Below, piece after piece: positions 27,468 through 42,600 of a stretch of DNA of 64,000 bases. Numbering within the stretch: position 1 is the first letter of the stretch; the number at the start of each line of letters is the position of its first letter. The notes beneath the pieces are model-generated. The model saw only the letters and a list, made by a program, of their open reading frames with translations. It searched no databases and had not been told where the DNA came from. The DNA comes from Glossina fuscipes (taxonomy: Eukaryota; Arthropoda; Insecta; Diptera; Glossinidae), in the NCBI RefSeq assembly GCF_014805625.2, contig NW_023998417.1, positions 4,504,753 to 4,568,752 of the forward strand, read 5' to 3'. The position numbers and the translations under genes are program-made.

Positions 27468-30400
27468 TTGAATCTTTACATATGTAACTATATGATAAAA
27501 ATCGTATGCAATATATGACAGACTACATCCGTTCGGCTACCACGATCTGTTTTTATTATACCCCGTATTATATGCAAACTCTATGCTTTCATTTGTAACG
27601 TATAGCACAGCATACAGTACAGAAAAGACCTTGCAAAGCGTTTACGGCAAATCATTTGCAAAAAAAGAATGAAAAAAAAAAAAAAAAAAAAAAACCAGAA
27701 AACAAAGCTTCCTTGCTGAACTTCTATTTTCGATAATATTCAGAAGCGAGCATGTACTTCGAGTTATAATATAACTTCCAGACACGTAAACCAGATCAGA
27801 GCTAAATCAAGTCGAAGCTTATTAATAAGCATGGCTAATATGGTAGAAATCTGAATCACACAATTTTCTATCGGATAGATTAGGTACATATATAGTACGT
27901 ATATTTCGGATAGAATGAAATTTTCAATTGTCTTAGTTGTGGTCCGTCCGTCCGTCCGTTCATCTCTCAAAACTGAGAACAAGGTTACTCGCAAAACCTG
28001 AGCACAAGGTTTAAGTCATTGTCCTTGCCCACTCCTTATTGTCCGCCTTGCTTTCTTATTGATTTCACAGCGGACTCGATGATGTTCTCATCTGAAATTT
28101 TGTTCAGGATAATGTCGTTAGAGTCATTTTGCATTTCCCTATCTACCCACACAGATCCAATATCCTATGCCTATGATTATGCGATTTATATATGTGCAAA
28201 TTAGATAAGAGTATAAGAAGGGAAAGGTTGAACAAGAACTTTTTTTTTTCTAAAGATTTTGTAGAGTCTCTTGCAAATTCGTCTCTTTCTATCTATGCTT
28301 CTATTGTCCTCATCTATTCATCTATGGTATAAATATATAAATATATCCTACAATTTTTGTATTCTATTATCAGAGTTTAAATTGAAATTACTTGGAAGAG
28401 GTATTGATAACGAAAAACGATATTGTCAAACACATACAAAGGCATCGGTTTGTGTAAGAGTTCAGTACAAAAAAAAAAAAAAAAAAAAAGGAAAAAAAAA
28501 CTTTTACATGGGATTCCGGTTTTTTGTTTTTTTTATTTTTAAATAAAAAAAAAAAAAAAAAAAAAAAAGGAAAGAAAAACGTTTACCTGGGATTCCGGTT
28601 CTTTAGTATATGTTATTTTAAATAAAAAAAAAAATAGAAAATAAAAAAATACTAACTTAACTATATGTGTACTTGACATTTACACTTTGCCTTATAAAAA
28701 TATTGAATAACTTCTCTACCCAGATATAGATGCATAAAAAAAAAAAGAATTAAACTCTCAGCATTCATTGCCATCCAAATGAAGCAACCAAGACTCGAAT
28801 CTGTTAAACACATGATATAAGTAATAAGATGGTATTCATAACACATGTGTTTAGTCAAAGAAGTAAAAAATTTGCATGACGTTACATTACATTTATTTGC
28901 CCCGTGCAAATATCGCACTTGAAGAATTAAAAAGTTGAAATTACTTCGGGAGAAATAATCATTGTTTACAAATTCAGAAAAAAAAAGAAAAGAAGAAAAA
29001 AAATACTCATTACAAATCTATATAACGTATTAAGGATATAATGAGCAGTAGACAAAGTCCTGAGCTTAATCATGGAGTAACAATATTTTTTGTAAAACGT
29101 TTTGAAATCTATTTTTGGAATTAATCCCATTTAAGTAAAAGAAATGAATTTGAAAAATTTTCCCTTTTTCTATATATAGGACTCCATAGTCCATAGTCCA
29201 TAGAGCCTTAAGTAACGTGATTATTAAAGATTTAATCTAGGGACGGTTACAATTTTAGTCTGCTTGACTATCTGTCCGTCCGATTTATAACAATTTCCTG
29301 TCAAATCATATTAAGCATTGCTTTTAGACCATACCTCACGATTTACGTTACACGCGATATTGCACATAACCCATATACAGAAGATGTACTATACAGAACC
29401 CATCCGCGAATGAATCTTAGCTTCCATCAGTTACAAGCTCTTATTGGTGGATAGTACAAGAAACAAGAAGTTTTTTCTTCGAAACACAAGGCCGCCAGAG
29501 CAAGAAATTATTGGCCAAGGGAGATCGTAGGTAGGGGGCAGGGTATAGAATAACTCAGCTCTTTCACGACACGAAAGTTTCGATTGTCCCTTTATCTCCA
29601 TAAGGATTTCTACGCATGTAACCATCTGCGGAGTGTTTGTTCGATAAAACGTGAAACCTAACCCACCTCCCTCCTCCACCATCACTGCCGAGCTAGTTAG
29701 CTTTACAATCGCAAAAAGGTTTATCTCATACAATCTCTGACTGTTTGACCTTTCGACTACATTAACACAATGCATTATTCCATTGCACACAAGCGCCTGA
29801 CTTTGATTAGCTTATTAAAAATATTATTTTCTATTACGTAAAAAAACTCACTTTTAAGCTTGTTGGGAGTGCCTGAGTAGAGTCTTTTCATTTCTATACT
29901 TTAGAATGTAGAATAATTTAAGTATCCTTAGTAGTATATTATAATTAAAGTTGCAAGAATTATTTATAACTGATTGACTCAAAGAAATGTATTTTCAACA
30001 AAATTTATCATCGAAAACGTTTCAAATGAAAAGAAACTGTTCTAGAGGCTGCATAGAATCGTTTATGTAAACCAGTATTTATGTCGCATTTTTTTGTAGG
30101 CATCTTTTGCATACCCGTATATAATCGTAATATTGAAAATTCGATTTCTCCAATAGGTTTTCAGTTTTTTGTTTCATTGAGTACTTTAGTCATTTCTACT
30201 GTCCTGTCACAACCAAAATGAATTACAGGTCCATCGATCGATACTTCACGTTTGTCGCTTTGTTATTTTACATTAGTTTTTGACGAATTTGATAATCGGA
30301 ACGACCCTAAGTTGAAAGGGAAGTAGACATTTCTGAACCAGCCTTTGGATGCCTATATTTATATGTTCAAAGTGTTTCAAGCACTTCACCCATACTTTAG

Positions 30401-30516
30401 GTTTAGTAAGAAGTACATATGCTAAGGTCAAACAAGAACAAAGTGTTCTTGCTTTCATGGCTTAAGCGCTTCAGTTCTTTCAGTTTTTTTGGCCGCATTG
30501 AACAATTTTTTATTCA

Positions 30517-30550
<34 letters not shown>

Positions 30551-32423
30551 TAACAACTGGCAATCGTCTATCATTCAAATAAAACAATACAAAGAAAAAA
30601 CTATTAATTATTTATGGGAAAAAATTTTTTTTGGAATAATTGAAAATTATCTTTGTCTGTTTCGTAATAAATGTTATTATTACTACTATTGTTATGCTGA
30701 ACCATTTGAAAAAGACTAAAGTCTTAAAGCGCTTTAATGAAAACTCTACCGCACTTGGTCAGTCAAGATCCTTAGCATAGTCGAAAACTGTTCTCAAGAT
30801 GTTTAGAAAAACTTTCTTTCAAGCCTTAACGGTCGATCTTATATACATGTACGAAATATGTTTGCGTAGGATAATAATAACAGATAAGTGTTAACTGATT
30901 ATTAAGTTTGGTTTTTAAAAATATCACTTCAAAGTAAGAGAGTTACGAGGAGCTTAATATTTCATTTGAAGGTTTGCAGCAGTAAGAAGAACAGATGTTG
31001 GAAATAAATTAATCGAAAATTGCGAGTAAAGCGACGTAAATATTTTGCTTTGCTATAATCTATTACTCTTAGAATTAATATTTCTCTTAGGCCGGTACAG
31101 GCAAGTTAGACAAAGATTCGCTATATATACATATCGACATGGTGTCTTTTACCCGAGTTCATATTTGTACAAACTATTAGGGTAGAGAGAGAAAGAAATT
31201 ACATTCGGGCTCAGGTTAAATCGTGTAATAACGACCGCTAGGTAGCTTGCGCGTACGATACTTGTTCGTATAACAGAGTGAAGAAGAAGATGCATTTATC
31301 GAATATAACGATCGTAATCAATCAAATTATATCTATTTTGAATAATAAAGGCGTGGCATAATTGTACTGAATTAATTTTATCAATATTATTATGCCACGC
31401 CTTATTTATATAAATGCAGTTACCGATGAAAATACTTGAGCCCTTGTCTGGATTCAGCAAGTTTTAAATCTAATGGGGGAACATTTCCCTTGAACCCAAT
31501 CGATAGATTTAAATTGAAAATTTTACATCATTCTTAACATCATTCTCTAGGGAAAAGCGGAAGCAACAAATCCATTGCTGCCTCATGGCTTAATTTGACT
31601 GATTTTTTAAAAGAAATGGTTCAGCAGAATTTTAATTTTTCTACACTACACGCCTCAATACTTGGGTGGCTTCAATTTAAAAAAGAAGGACGGACAGACA
31701 AACAATTAAAGTTCTGTCCGTTATTCGAACTTAGGCCAGAAATATTTTGTGGGAAATTCCAAGTTTTGCAGATTTTTGGCAAATCTTTTATTCTGCTTAT
31801 GTACGAGGACAGATACCTTTGTATCTTTGAGAAATTTGTAGGAACGCGGAACATTCTTTGCGCCTTGTAACCTTTTTTTTTTTTTTTGTTTCCGTTCAAA
31901 ATTAATTTGCAGATGTTGTAATAAGTAAGTAGTAATAAGTAATAATTTACGACTCGACATTTTCTTCTTCTCCGAAGATTTATTAAGAAGATTTACGAGC
32001 AACTTATACTTAACCATATCTTGATATTTTCTATTATATTTCATATTACTTTAGATTTTATTTTTTTGATTTCTTCTTGAATTACCCAGTAAATCAAGAG
32101 CTGGATGTATTTTGTAGGCATACCTTAAGCAGAAGCGAGTACATGTGCTTCATGGCCACTCATTCATCTTAGGAGGAAGTAATCTTAATATTTAAAGACA
32201 TTTTTGCGAGTTTCGCAATAATACAAAAAATTTTGTTCGGCAAGATTTTTACTTAAGATGAAAATCTTACAATAAATACTTGTGTTAGTGCTGCGTTTCA
32301 CTTTGCTTTCCGAATCCCTGAGCTTATCCTACTTGAGAAATTGAAATTAAAAAAGAATCTCGAGAAGGAAAAAAATCGAAATTCAACGTGAAAATCTATA
32401 TTAAATATATGAAGGCATACATA

Positions 32424-32465
<42 letters not shown>

Positions 32466-33333
32466 CAATGCAATAGCAAATAACAATAATAATAAGAACA
32501 GCAGCAACAACGAAAAAGAAAAGATCATATGCCAGCCAGTCAGCCAGTCAGCCAGCCAGGCAGCCATTGCATTGAGATTAAAATTTCTGTCAAGGTGAAG
32601 GTGGAAAGAATCGTCGAGCAAATATAACAATGGTGGCAGAACTTGTAAGAAGAAGAAGAAGAAGGACAACTAAATTCAGAATACAAAAATGATTCTCTTT
32701 TAGCTAATACCAAATAAATTGCCATAATCGCACTTGAAAAAAAACAACCCGAAAGAAAAATAAAAATATAAGAACTAACCTTAAGGACGATGATGGTTTC
32801 TCTCGCTGTAAATGAAAAAGGTATCGAATGCGATTATAAATAACAATGAATGATGTAATAAAGGTAAAGAGCAGTTAACAAACGCAAATGCAAATTAAAA
32901 AGTAGAAATATTATAGAATTTGTATTTACTTACATACAACCGCATACACATACATACGCGTATACTTATGCTGATGCTCATATGTAAATGGGGAAAAGAA
33001 CACGTTCTTCTTGCTTTGCCAAAGCAAGCAAACAAGCAGTCAAGGAAGGAAGACGGAGATGGTAAAAAGTAAAAAAAAAGCAAAAAAAAATTGAAAAAAA
33101 TAGAAAAACATGCCTACCATCGAGAATAGGAAATGTCACGCGACAATAAAATGACAAAGAAATTTTACAATAGAATTGAGGCAAGAATTGTGCCGTTAGC
33201 CACATCATTAAAACATGTCGAATGCAACAATCAACAACAAACATCACCAACTACAGAGCAAGCAAGCAATAATAATAATAGCAATAGTAGTAGTAGTAGT
33301 AGTCGGTCTGATTTAGAGAACAGCTTTATACGT

Positions 33334-33375
<42 letters not shown>

Positions 33376-33452
33376 CAATTTAATTTTGAGAAATTTACTT
33401 AAGGCTTTTGCTGTACCATCAACAAACCCAACATCAAGAGATAAGAGATATC

Positions 33453-33485
<33 letters not shown>

Positions 33486-35777
33486 GCAAAGCTTCTTTTT
33501 TTAAAGGTTTGAGTAGTAGTTTACACAAGGCAGACCTAGAGAGACAGACAACTAGACAGACGTTTAGACAGATGCCATAGAGCTTTGGAGAAAACAAAAA
33601 AAAAACAAAAAAAAAAGCAAAAAACAAAAAAAAGAAAAAAAAAATAAAAACAGCATTAAAATATTTTTAGTTATGCGACTAGATTTAACATATATAGCTA
33701 AGGCGCGTTTGCCTGGAAAATTTCAAGTTATGGCGATTTAAGGACTGCTAGTAGCTTGTATTGCAAGAGGAGATAGAGCGGACAAAACGACAATAGCCAG
33801 ATAGTTTTTAAAATATGTGCCTAAATTAGTGCATATCACACTGTATGTGTGCGTGCCTCTCTCTCTGTGTGTGTGTGTGTGTATTTGTATGTGTAGTTAC
33901 GAGTGAATGTGTTGCTTAACACGGGGGAGAAGAAAAATTGAAATTCCGCTGACTACGTCCGCTTTCATTTAATATTGCGTTGTAAAATGTTTGCAATGCC
34001 AGACGCATTGGACAAAACTCATTGCGAGATTTTAGGCGTTTGCTTACTTTTCACTACTGTATTGGTATTAAGTTTTGTGTCTGTTTTTACTTTTCCAGAC
34101 CATATGCAACAAGCTTCTGCCCTAAAGTATTATGTTCATGTTACGTATAATGTGTATGTTTGTATGTGTGTGTGTGTGTATATATATGTATATATATATA
34201 TTTGAATGAATGCAAAGTAATCTTCCTAAGTTGGCAAGAAAGAATTTTCGGGATTTTTCATTCAATTCTTATTAAATATATCTATCTATCTCTTCCTAAC
34301 TCATCCTCTCATGTCTAGTGCCAATGTGTGTATGTAAGCCAACAAACAAAATAGTTATTTATATGATTTGCAAAAAGAAATTTAGTGGTTTTTCATTAAA
34401 TTCTTACTATATATGTCTATCTCACTACCTGCTGCTAGCCGTTCTTTTTGCTAGATTTAATTTCAAGTGCTTATGTAAATCATAAGGTGGGCAATAGGAA
34501 ATTTCGGAATATCTCATATCGACTGCTTATACTATACCTACCTCTCTCTCTCTCTCTCTCTCTCTCTCCCTATTCCTTTCTCTACCATTTCCACTGTCTT
34601 AAGGAGTCTAATGCGTGTTTGCAAGTGAACACAAAATGGTCATAGGGTGGGCAAAAGCGAAATTCCAAAATTTTTTAATTAAGCTTTCATTCTTTCTTTC
34701 TTTCTTTCTCTCTCTCTCTCCTTCATTATTATTTATCATCAAAGAAATTTCGAAAAAGCAACAACACGGAAATATCTTTCGTGCCAATCCAGTGGAGAAA
34801 AAAAATTTTGGTTTTTTGCTTTCACTACGTAACTAGAAGCAGAAAAGCAACAGAGAAAATCGCAACAGTAGTTTTTCCTTGAGCGTACAATGTACGAAAA
34901 CACAACAGCCGCCCAGGCATATGATGACTACTAGCGTATGCTCATTTAGCCACATTACAACAACTATGTACATAACAAGCATATTGTTGTTGTTGTTGTT
35001 GCTGCTGCTTTTATAGATAGTAATGATGCCACTGTTTGCTGCGTTATTGACATCAGCGTAGCAAAAAGTTTTATTATAATGAATACAAAAGCAGCTTTTT
35101 TTTGTAGCTCCCTGCCTGCCCGCCTGCCTGCTTGCTTGCCTGCTCGCTCGCCCGCACGCCAACTGTCTGTCTGTCCCTACTTATGAGTATATACGAACGA
35201 CCAGATTGTTTGTTGTTAGTTTCTTTCCCTTCTTTTTTTTTTTATTTTTTGTTGTTTTTTTCTTTGTTCATATTATTCATTTATTCATAGCATACTACTG
35301 TTGTATGCTATGTACTGTATTGTATTCGGTTTTGGTGTCTGTCTGGTAAGGATTGTCTGTCCGCTTTAGGTTTTATTTGATATTCGCAGTCATTCAGTTT
35401 GGCGGAAATTCATGTTAACTGAAAAATCGGAAATGTTGCCGTTGAAACATAAATGTCTGCCCGTTGTTTTTCACATCCCTGGGGAGAGCTCAAGAGCAAG
35501 TGGTTGTACGACAAGCGTAAGCTTCGCATAATTATATACACATACATACATACATACATACATACATACATACATACGTACATATACTTTACATTACTTG
35601 CATATGCATCTAAATATAAGAGCATTCACGTATGTCGCACTATATACGCTCACATGCGATAAAGTTATGCTTGAGACAAGTGCGACGTTCACTTGTACAC
35701 ATACACATAACCATACATAGGTATATACACTTACATACGCGCATTCAATCACATACATACATACATACATACATGCA

Positions 35778-35808
<31 letters not shown>

Positions 35809-38800
35809 GGTATAAACAAAGCCATAGTTTTGTATCGCATTCAATGCTTAACTCAATTCCCATTTTACTTCTGCCCTTCGCACATTTATGATTCCCTTCT
35901 GCCGGCTCTCTTCATTCATTCACGCTTACCCCGTTTTCTATCGTACCCTTATAGTCAAGTTTCAATTCCAGCTCCACTTGTAAACTTATATAGTAAAAGT
36001 TGCTGCTGTTATTGTTCGTTTGCGGGAAAAATAAAACAAAAACAATCCTTAGCAGAACAGAGCAGCCCAAGTGCATGTGTGTAATGCTTTTACAGGTCTT
36101 TTCATAATATTACAAAAACAAAACAAAATAAAACAAAACAATACACAAACAAAAACACAAAAATAAAATAATAATAAAGAAAGAATTATTATTAAATGGT
36201 TGCATTTGATGGTTGGCCTGAAATACACTTAATGTGTTATTTTCAGCAGCAGTAACAAACAGTAACGAAAAAAATATATCAGCTCTCCATCAACCAGCAA
36301 AGGTACGGCAAGTATACTAATCTCGACGTAACATTCGTAATGGAAATTAGCATATCGCTCTCTCTCCAATACGTATACAAATTATATAAATTTTGCTACG
36401 GCCTTGTCCGTTCATTCGTCTTTGCCTTATTTATTAAAGCAGTTCATAAAAAAATGGCCAAAATGAACACAAAACGTTTAAAGAGAGCCCCCTAATAAGC
36501 ATTGTACTCTATAAGCATTCAGCAGAAAATCATGCCGATGTCATGTAAACACAACAGGAAGTCTAAAAAGTGTGGCACCTTCAAAGGCTAACATTGAAAA
36601 TTTATTAATTAAAGAATCATAAAAGACTTGGTCTCGATAACCTGACGTCCAATATCGCTCATTACAAAAAAAAAAAGAAGAAAATAGAAAGAAAGAAAAC
36701 GAATAGAAGAAAGAAACGAATAGAGGTTTTCCATTCTACTATTAAAGCTACCTACCTAAGCACCACTCAAGAAATTCCTTAATGGTTCAAAAGAAATGAA
36801 AATCTCATGGGCCATGCGGTGTAGGCATGGAAATTCCGCCAAAGATGTAGATATGTAATATATTGCGCGCAGCACGTCCAGACAATTTCCTTTGATCAGT
36901 CGATCTAATTGACATTAATTCAATTATTACAGAGTCGCTTAAAGTACTGGGAGCAGCACGATAATTTTCATACTCTAATGCCATCAATGATTCTTAGCTA
37001 TGTACCTCATATTTAAGTAAATCCACATTTCTAGGTGTTCCCGTAGACTTTTCCATAAATCATGGAGGCCTTTTTCTTTTATCGTCTATGATATTTTTAC
37101 TACATATAAGAGCCGTAGCTTATCAGTAATACCATCAGTCATTTTCAATTCATTTAGCAGAGTTTTAAAAATCCATTGAATTGAAAATTCGCAAAGAGAA
37201 GTATGCGTTAATATTGTGCAGGATCCCAAGGTCGAACTCTCTTTTTTTTATGGCAAACTTTAACGGAAAGATTAAGGACAATTTGATGATGTATTTTACT
37301 TGTCTGCGTATGATTGCTTGGCCACTTCAAGAACCTGGAAATGCCAAGCCATCCCTTTGTCTATAACATTTCATAAAGACTTTTCGACAACACAAACAAT
37401 ACAAACTTCTGCACAGTGTCATTTGTTCTTTTACCGAGAGAAAATTCAAGAAACATAGCACAGTCTCGAAAAAGCCTTCTATTTAACGTGAGATTTTAAT
37501 CTTGGGCGCCATGGGTTTGGAACTTAGTTATCATGTAAATTTCAGTCCCATAGTGTGCGACTCATTCAATCAAAACATTCAACATTCAATCCTTTTTAGA
37601 GTATTACCTAGCTATCTATCTGAGATAAGATGGACTTTAGGTTCGTTTTATTTTATCATTTCATCAAACCGTCTAAATAAAAATTGAAAACGATTTTAAA
37701 TGTAATGAATCATTAAAAAGCGAAACTGGTCAAGTATTTTAAATGCAATGTACTAAGAGTTAAGGCTCATTACAGTAGAGATTTATTTCTTGGAAGAAGG
37801 TTTACTTGCGAAGGAGCATAAAAAATTGCATACAATTTCCAAAATTCTAAATTTTTTCATGTAACGAAATCTTTCGTTTGTGGATTTACCTTAGCCCGTT
37901 TAAACCCATTTCCTCATAGGCTTGTTCATGAATCAAAACATGTCGGTTCGAGCAAATGTTATCAAAATATTGAACACGAAAATACATGCAGAGGCATTAA
38001 ATGGGCAGAGGGACAGACAGACATGAATAGACATTAGAAGGGGGAAGGAACAATTGATATATGATAATAAATAAACTCTATCTTAAGATCTTGTCAATAT
38101 GATCAGATATAAAAAACATGTATGCGGATTTTATAAACACTTCCCTCCCTCTCTTTCTTTCGCTCTCTCTCCGCAAATATAGGAAATCCTTTAAAAACTA
38201 GAAAAATCGTAATAAATAAAGTGAGCTTTTGATGCGACTACGACTGCATAATATTTAGTTAATGTTTTCATATCAGTAAACCACTTAGCTTCGATTCAGT
38301 TCAACTCAGCTCAGTTCAGTTCAGCTCAGCTCAGCTCAGTTGAATTCAATTAAATTTATTTCACAATTGTAATAAAATGATTATTAATATCCTGCTCTGG
38401 CTTCGTATTCAGCAAACATATTATAAATCATTCATCATTGCTTTCCGTATTTCCGTTTACGTTTAACGTCCTTAATTTGAAATGCATTTTTTTACTATTC
38501 GGGGCGTTATTATTATTATTATTTTATAAGCATTAAAATATGTATTATTTTTTATTTTATTTATTTATTTTTTTTTTTTTGTTGCTTTATCAAATTAATT
38601 GGAATCATTTTTAATGGCCTTAGTATGCATAAGAAAATATAACTTAAAGAGAAGGTCTTCAGTTTATTCACTTTGGCAAAGCAATCCGTATACTACGTAC
38701 GAAAAGCAGACTTCATTGAAAGCACATACTGACATACACGAGAGGCCACAATTATAAGCTTTATATATCCGTGTATTTTGGCTTTATGCTATCATTAGTC

Positions 38801-39635
38801 ATCTCATCGTCGTTGTCGTAAGACACTTGCATTTTCACTGCACACACGCACAGGAATGCGTACGTAACACTTGACAAGAAGAAGAAGAAGAAGAAGAAGA
38901 AGGACAACCTTGTAGAATATATTCACGCTTGTTTTCATTTATGTTTAATGAAAATCTTTTCGATGGCTCAATATTTTTTCAACTATGCAATAGGTTGCGT
39001 TTTAGTGGGTAAATGTCAGAAACATGCTTAACGAAAAAAATAAATTTCTTTCAACTTTTTACTCCTTATCCTAACGTATATATATATATATGTGTGTGTG
39101 TGCACATTCTGTATGTCTAAAACATTTATCCAGAATCACGATGACATTTAGTTAATACAGTTTACAACTTCCAAGACATGTAATCTTTCATTTACAAATA
39201 TTAAATATAAGTGTTTATGCCCCCATAAAATTGTAAAAACTAAGTTGAAAACATTAAAACTTTCAATTTTCTTACATTACAAAATTAGAAACATACAAAC
39301 ACTAAAGTAAAAATTCATTCATATTTTCATATATATATATATAAAGGGTTTGTTTCATCATCGCATATACATGTAGATGTGTTTACAGAGAAATCAACTT
39401 AAACTTGACTGCAAGTATGTTGAGTATACCATGTATGCATATATGCATAAGTTTGTGTATGTGTGCATGTTAACATGCATACATACATGACCTCCTATCA
39501 CATTCGGACTTTAATACTTTAGGAAACGTGTAAGTAAGTGTGATGTGAGAGTAAAACAACAAACATATTTATATATATACATATATATATATATATATGG
39601 ATGTATATATGTGCATACTGTGCAGTATTACTAAT

Positions 39636-39669
<34 letters not shown>

Positions 39670-42600
39670 TTAATGTATTATGTCTTTCATAAGCACATGT
39701 AATGTCTGTTTTGTATGTAAAACATTTTAGCAAAAAATTCAATTTGAACTGTTATGCTAATAAGAGTTTTGATATCTATCTATCTATCTATCTATCTATG
39801 TGTGTATATGTAGGACATTATAAAGTTTTTCGTTTCTAATATTATTGTTAATATAAACTCAATACAGATTAAAGTTGAAGCACAAGTTTTATTACACGCA
39901 ACTAGTCGATCTCTTTAACTTCGTCGGATCTTGTTCTTTTAAAGGGACTACATAGATAGGTTGAAAGCGGACATCGAAAAATAAAAGTATCGTTTGCAAA
40001 AAACAAACATTGTGTACTAATTGCTTTAAATCTGACCCATTGATTAACTTTTTAAATAAAATGACTTCAAAATAAAATCATCCGCCAGAGGAAATGATAT
40101 GCAATTTAATACATTAGAGACGAGAAACGATGAACAGCAAGTGTCATTAAATGAACACAAAAGAACAGTATTGTAATATACCTTATGCCTATATGTAAAG
40201 ATCGAGTAAATTTCAAACACAAGATCCCCGAAGCAAACAACTTATCAATATTGAGGTTATATTTGATCTCACCAATAGTGCAATGAAATGATTGCAACAG
40301 TCGACTAAGATATTGATTCGATTGAGATTGAATGACTGACTAATCCTCCAAACGGTAGGGCATCTTAAAGGTTAATCTCTGTAACAACATTCTTTCAAGG
40401 CACTTATGCTTTTATGAGGAGTTTGCTATGCTATGTTTTTTGCCTATTGTGCAATCAATCGTAACACCCGGATTTTGCTCACAAAAATGTCTTGAAAAAG
40501 CCAAAAATTTGCAAAATTTAATTCGACTTCAAGTATACCAAAAATATTAGTCAATGGGGTCTGAAAGTGTTGACACAAAAATTTGGTTCTTTTTTTTAAT
40601 ATAGGGTATAGCCCGCACAGTCACAAACTATATCCGTTGAAGTCGATATACATCCTTACCGGGGGTCCCTGCTTATTTACGAATGCCACAAAAGCATGTT
40701 GAAGAAAGAGAGTTAGGATATCGATCGTGAAAAGCAAGACTAATGGTTTACTCTCTCTTTTATGTTTTTGCTTATTTTCTAATTAAGCAAGAAACTGTCA
40801 ATCATCGAACTTTACCGTTACCGAGTAGTAAACATGAGTTCTTCCGAAGATGGATAGTTATATTATTTATCAGCAAAAAGGGGGCAGCTAATACACCTGG
40901 GAAAAACTACTCAATCCAGCAAAGAGCAAAAAAAAATGTTTGAAAAGGATATCCTTATTAAGGTAGGCCGTCTTCCGTTCCATTAGAGATTTTCCAGAGT
41001 TTTTTCACTACTCTGTCTATATCGTATTTAAAAGGGGCCTATGTTTTATCTTCCTTTTAAATTTAAAAAGCGGAGATAATCTGACGAAGCAATTCAGGCT
41101 TTAAACGTACGAAGTTTGTAATACTAAATGGGGTCTGCACTGATCTTTCTTGTAAAACTTCAAAGGTATAAAGATGGTATCTTCATTCTTGAGAGAATAG
41201 TTATCAAAATCGTTACATAAAAAGAGAGAGAGAGAGAGAGAGACGGGTACCTTTTGATCGATTCAAAATACAGTTTTATAAGCTCTCTGAAATTTTCTTC
41301 TGACTATTGCAGACATTCAGACAGAATGAATATATCTAAAGTGTTGAGATCATCGTAATTGTAACCTTAACATATGGATAGTAGAGAAAGAGAGAAAGAG
41401 AGAGAGAGATAGACGATCATGGCTAAAGCTATCTTACTATCGTTAAGGTAATTGAGAATATATTGTACATACCTCATTAGCAGCTCCAGCACATATGCCT
41501 TATCACCTATCGTTTATGGTGAAAGAGAACGGCACTTGGATTTTAGATGACGATGAGAACCTTATCGTAAAAGCGTAACATCATCCCTTGATTTATACGT
41601 TATACATGTCTTTGAATTATCATATGAAATAGAAGTCCTGGAAAGTAGAGAGAAATACATATATATTTAATAGCAGCTTGTTAACTGTAATATAAACCAC
41701 CTAACAGTAATTAAATTTAAAACAAGTTGTCATTAATGACTTATTCATATTCAAAAAAAACTTCCCAACATACACACTTCCTCTAACTGTCAAATGTGTG
41801 AACAATTTATCAAAATGAATGTTTATCAAAATTTTGAATCTAAGAAGAGGGCGGAGAGGAAATCTTTAGACCGAATATCGTTTACTTGAAATTTATTCCT
41901 CTTAGTAAATGCTGTGGCTTTACTCAAAAGGATATTTTCCACAAGACATTTTGTTTGGGTTTTTTTTCTTTTTCTTCTTCTTTTTTAAAGCAAATTTTCT
42001 TTACAATTGCACACTAACTACTATAACATTTTACGTTAAGTTTTGCAACATATTCTCCCCCTTCAGATACTCATTCAGTAGCTGTGATAAAGAAAAAAAA
42101 AAAAAAAATCCGTTTTCATGCAATTTCATAATAGGGTGACAAATATTTTAAATATTTCCTTCTAAACAAGGACCATCCGTAGTTGTTGTTTATTTCATTC
42201 ATTTTAATGCTTCTCAGTTTTCTACAGAGAGAAGGAAAAAAATCCCATTTTTTGATGAAAAGATTTTGAAATTTTTTCATGTTTCAGTTGAAATTGGTTT
42301 CACAAAGTTGTGCCAAACATTTTTATATAAAAGACAAGAAGAAACTCTTTTATCCTTACAGTATGCACTATTGGACAGCGACGCCATCGTTTTACGTTTC
42401 GGTATGTATTTGACTAAAGAATGGCGATGAGAAAATAATAGAGTGAGAAATAGATGGAAAGGGGGAGTGGGATTGTGAACCATCACAACTGCCTGCCCGC
42501 CTGCCTGCCTGCCTGCATGTGTGAAAGAATGCATTGTGTTTTGCATGTGCGAAAATGTTTGTTTGCACTCACGAACCCTTTCAAGATAACAAAACAAAAC

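Noticed and set aside
29431..29790. 119-codon minus frame as nested gene
   Set aside because: No domain or context; length is within chance for this amount of intron.
35539..35807. CRISPR-like spacing of CATA arrays
   Set aside because: Simple tetranucleotide repeats with no distinct spacers; eukaryotic genome.
35632..36084. 150-codon frame with HTYIHTYI repeats
   Set aside because: Translation of CATA microsatellites.
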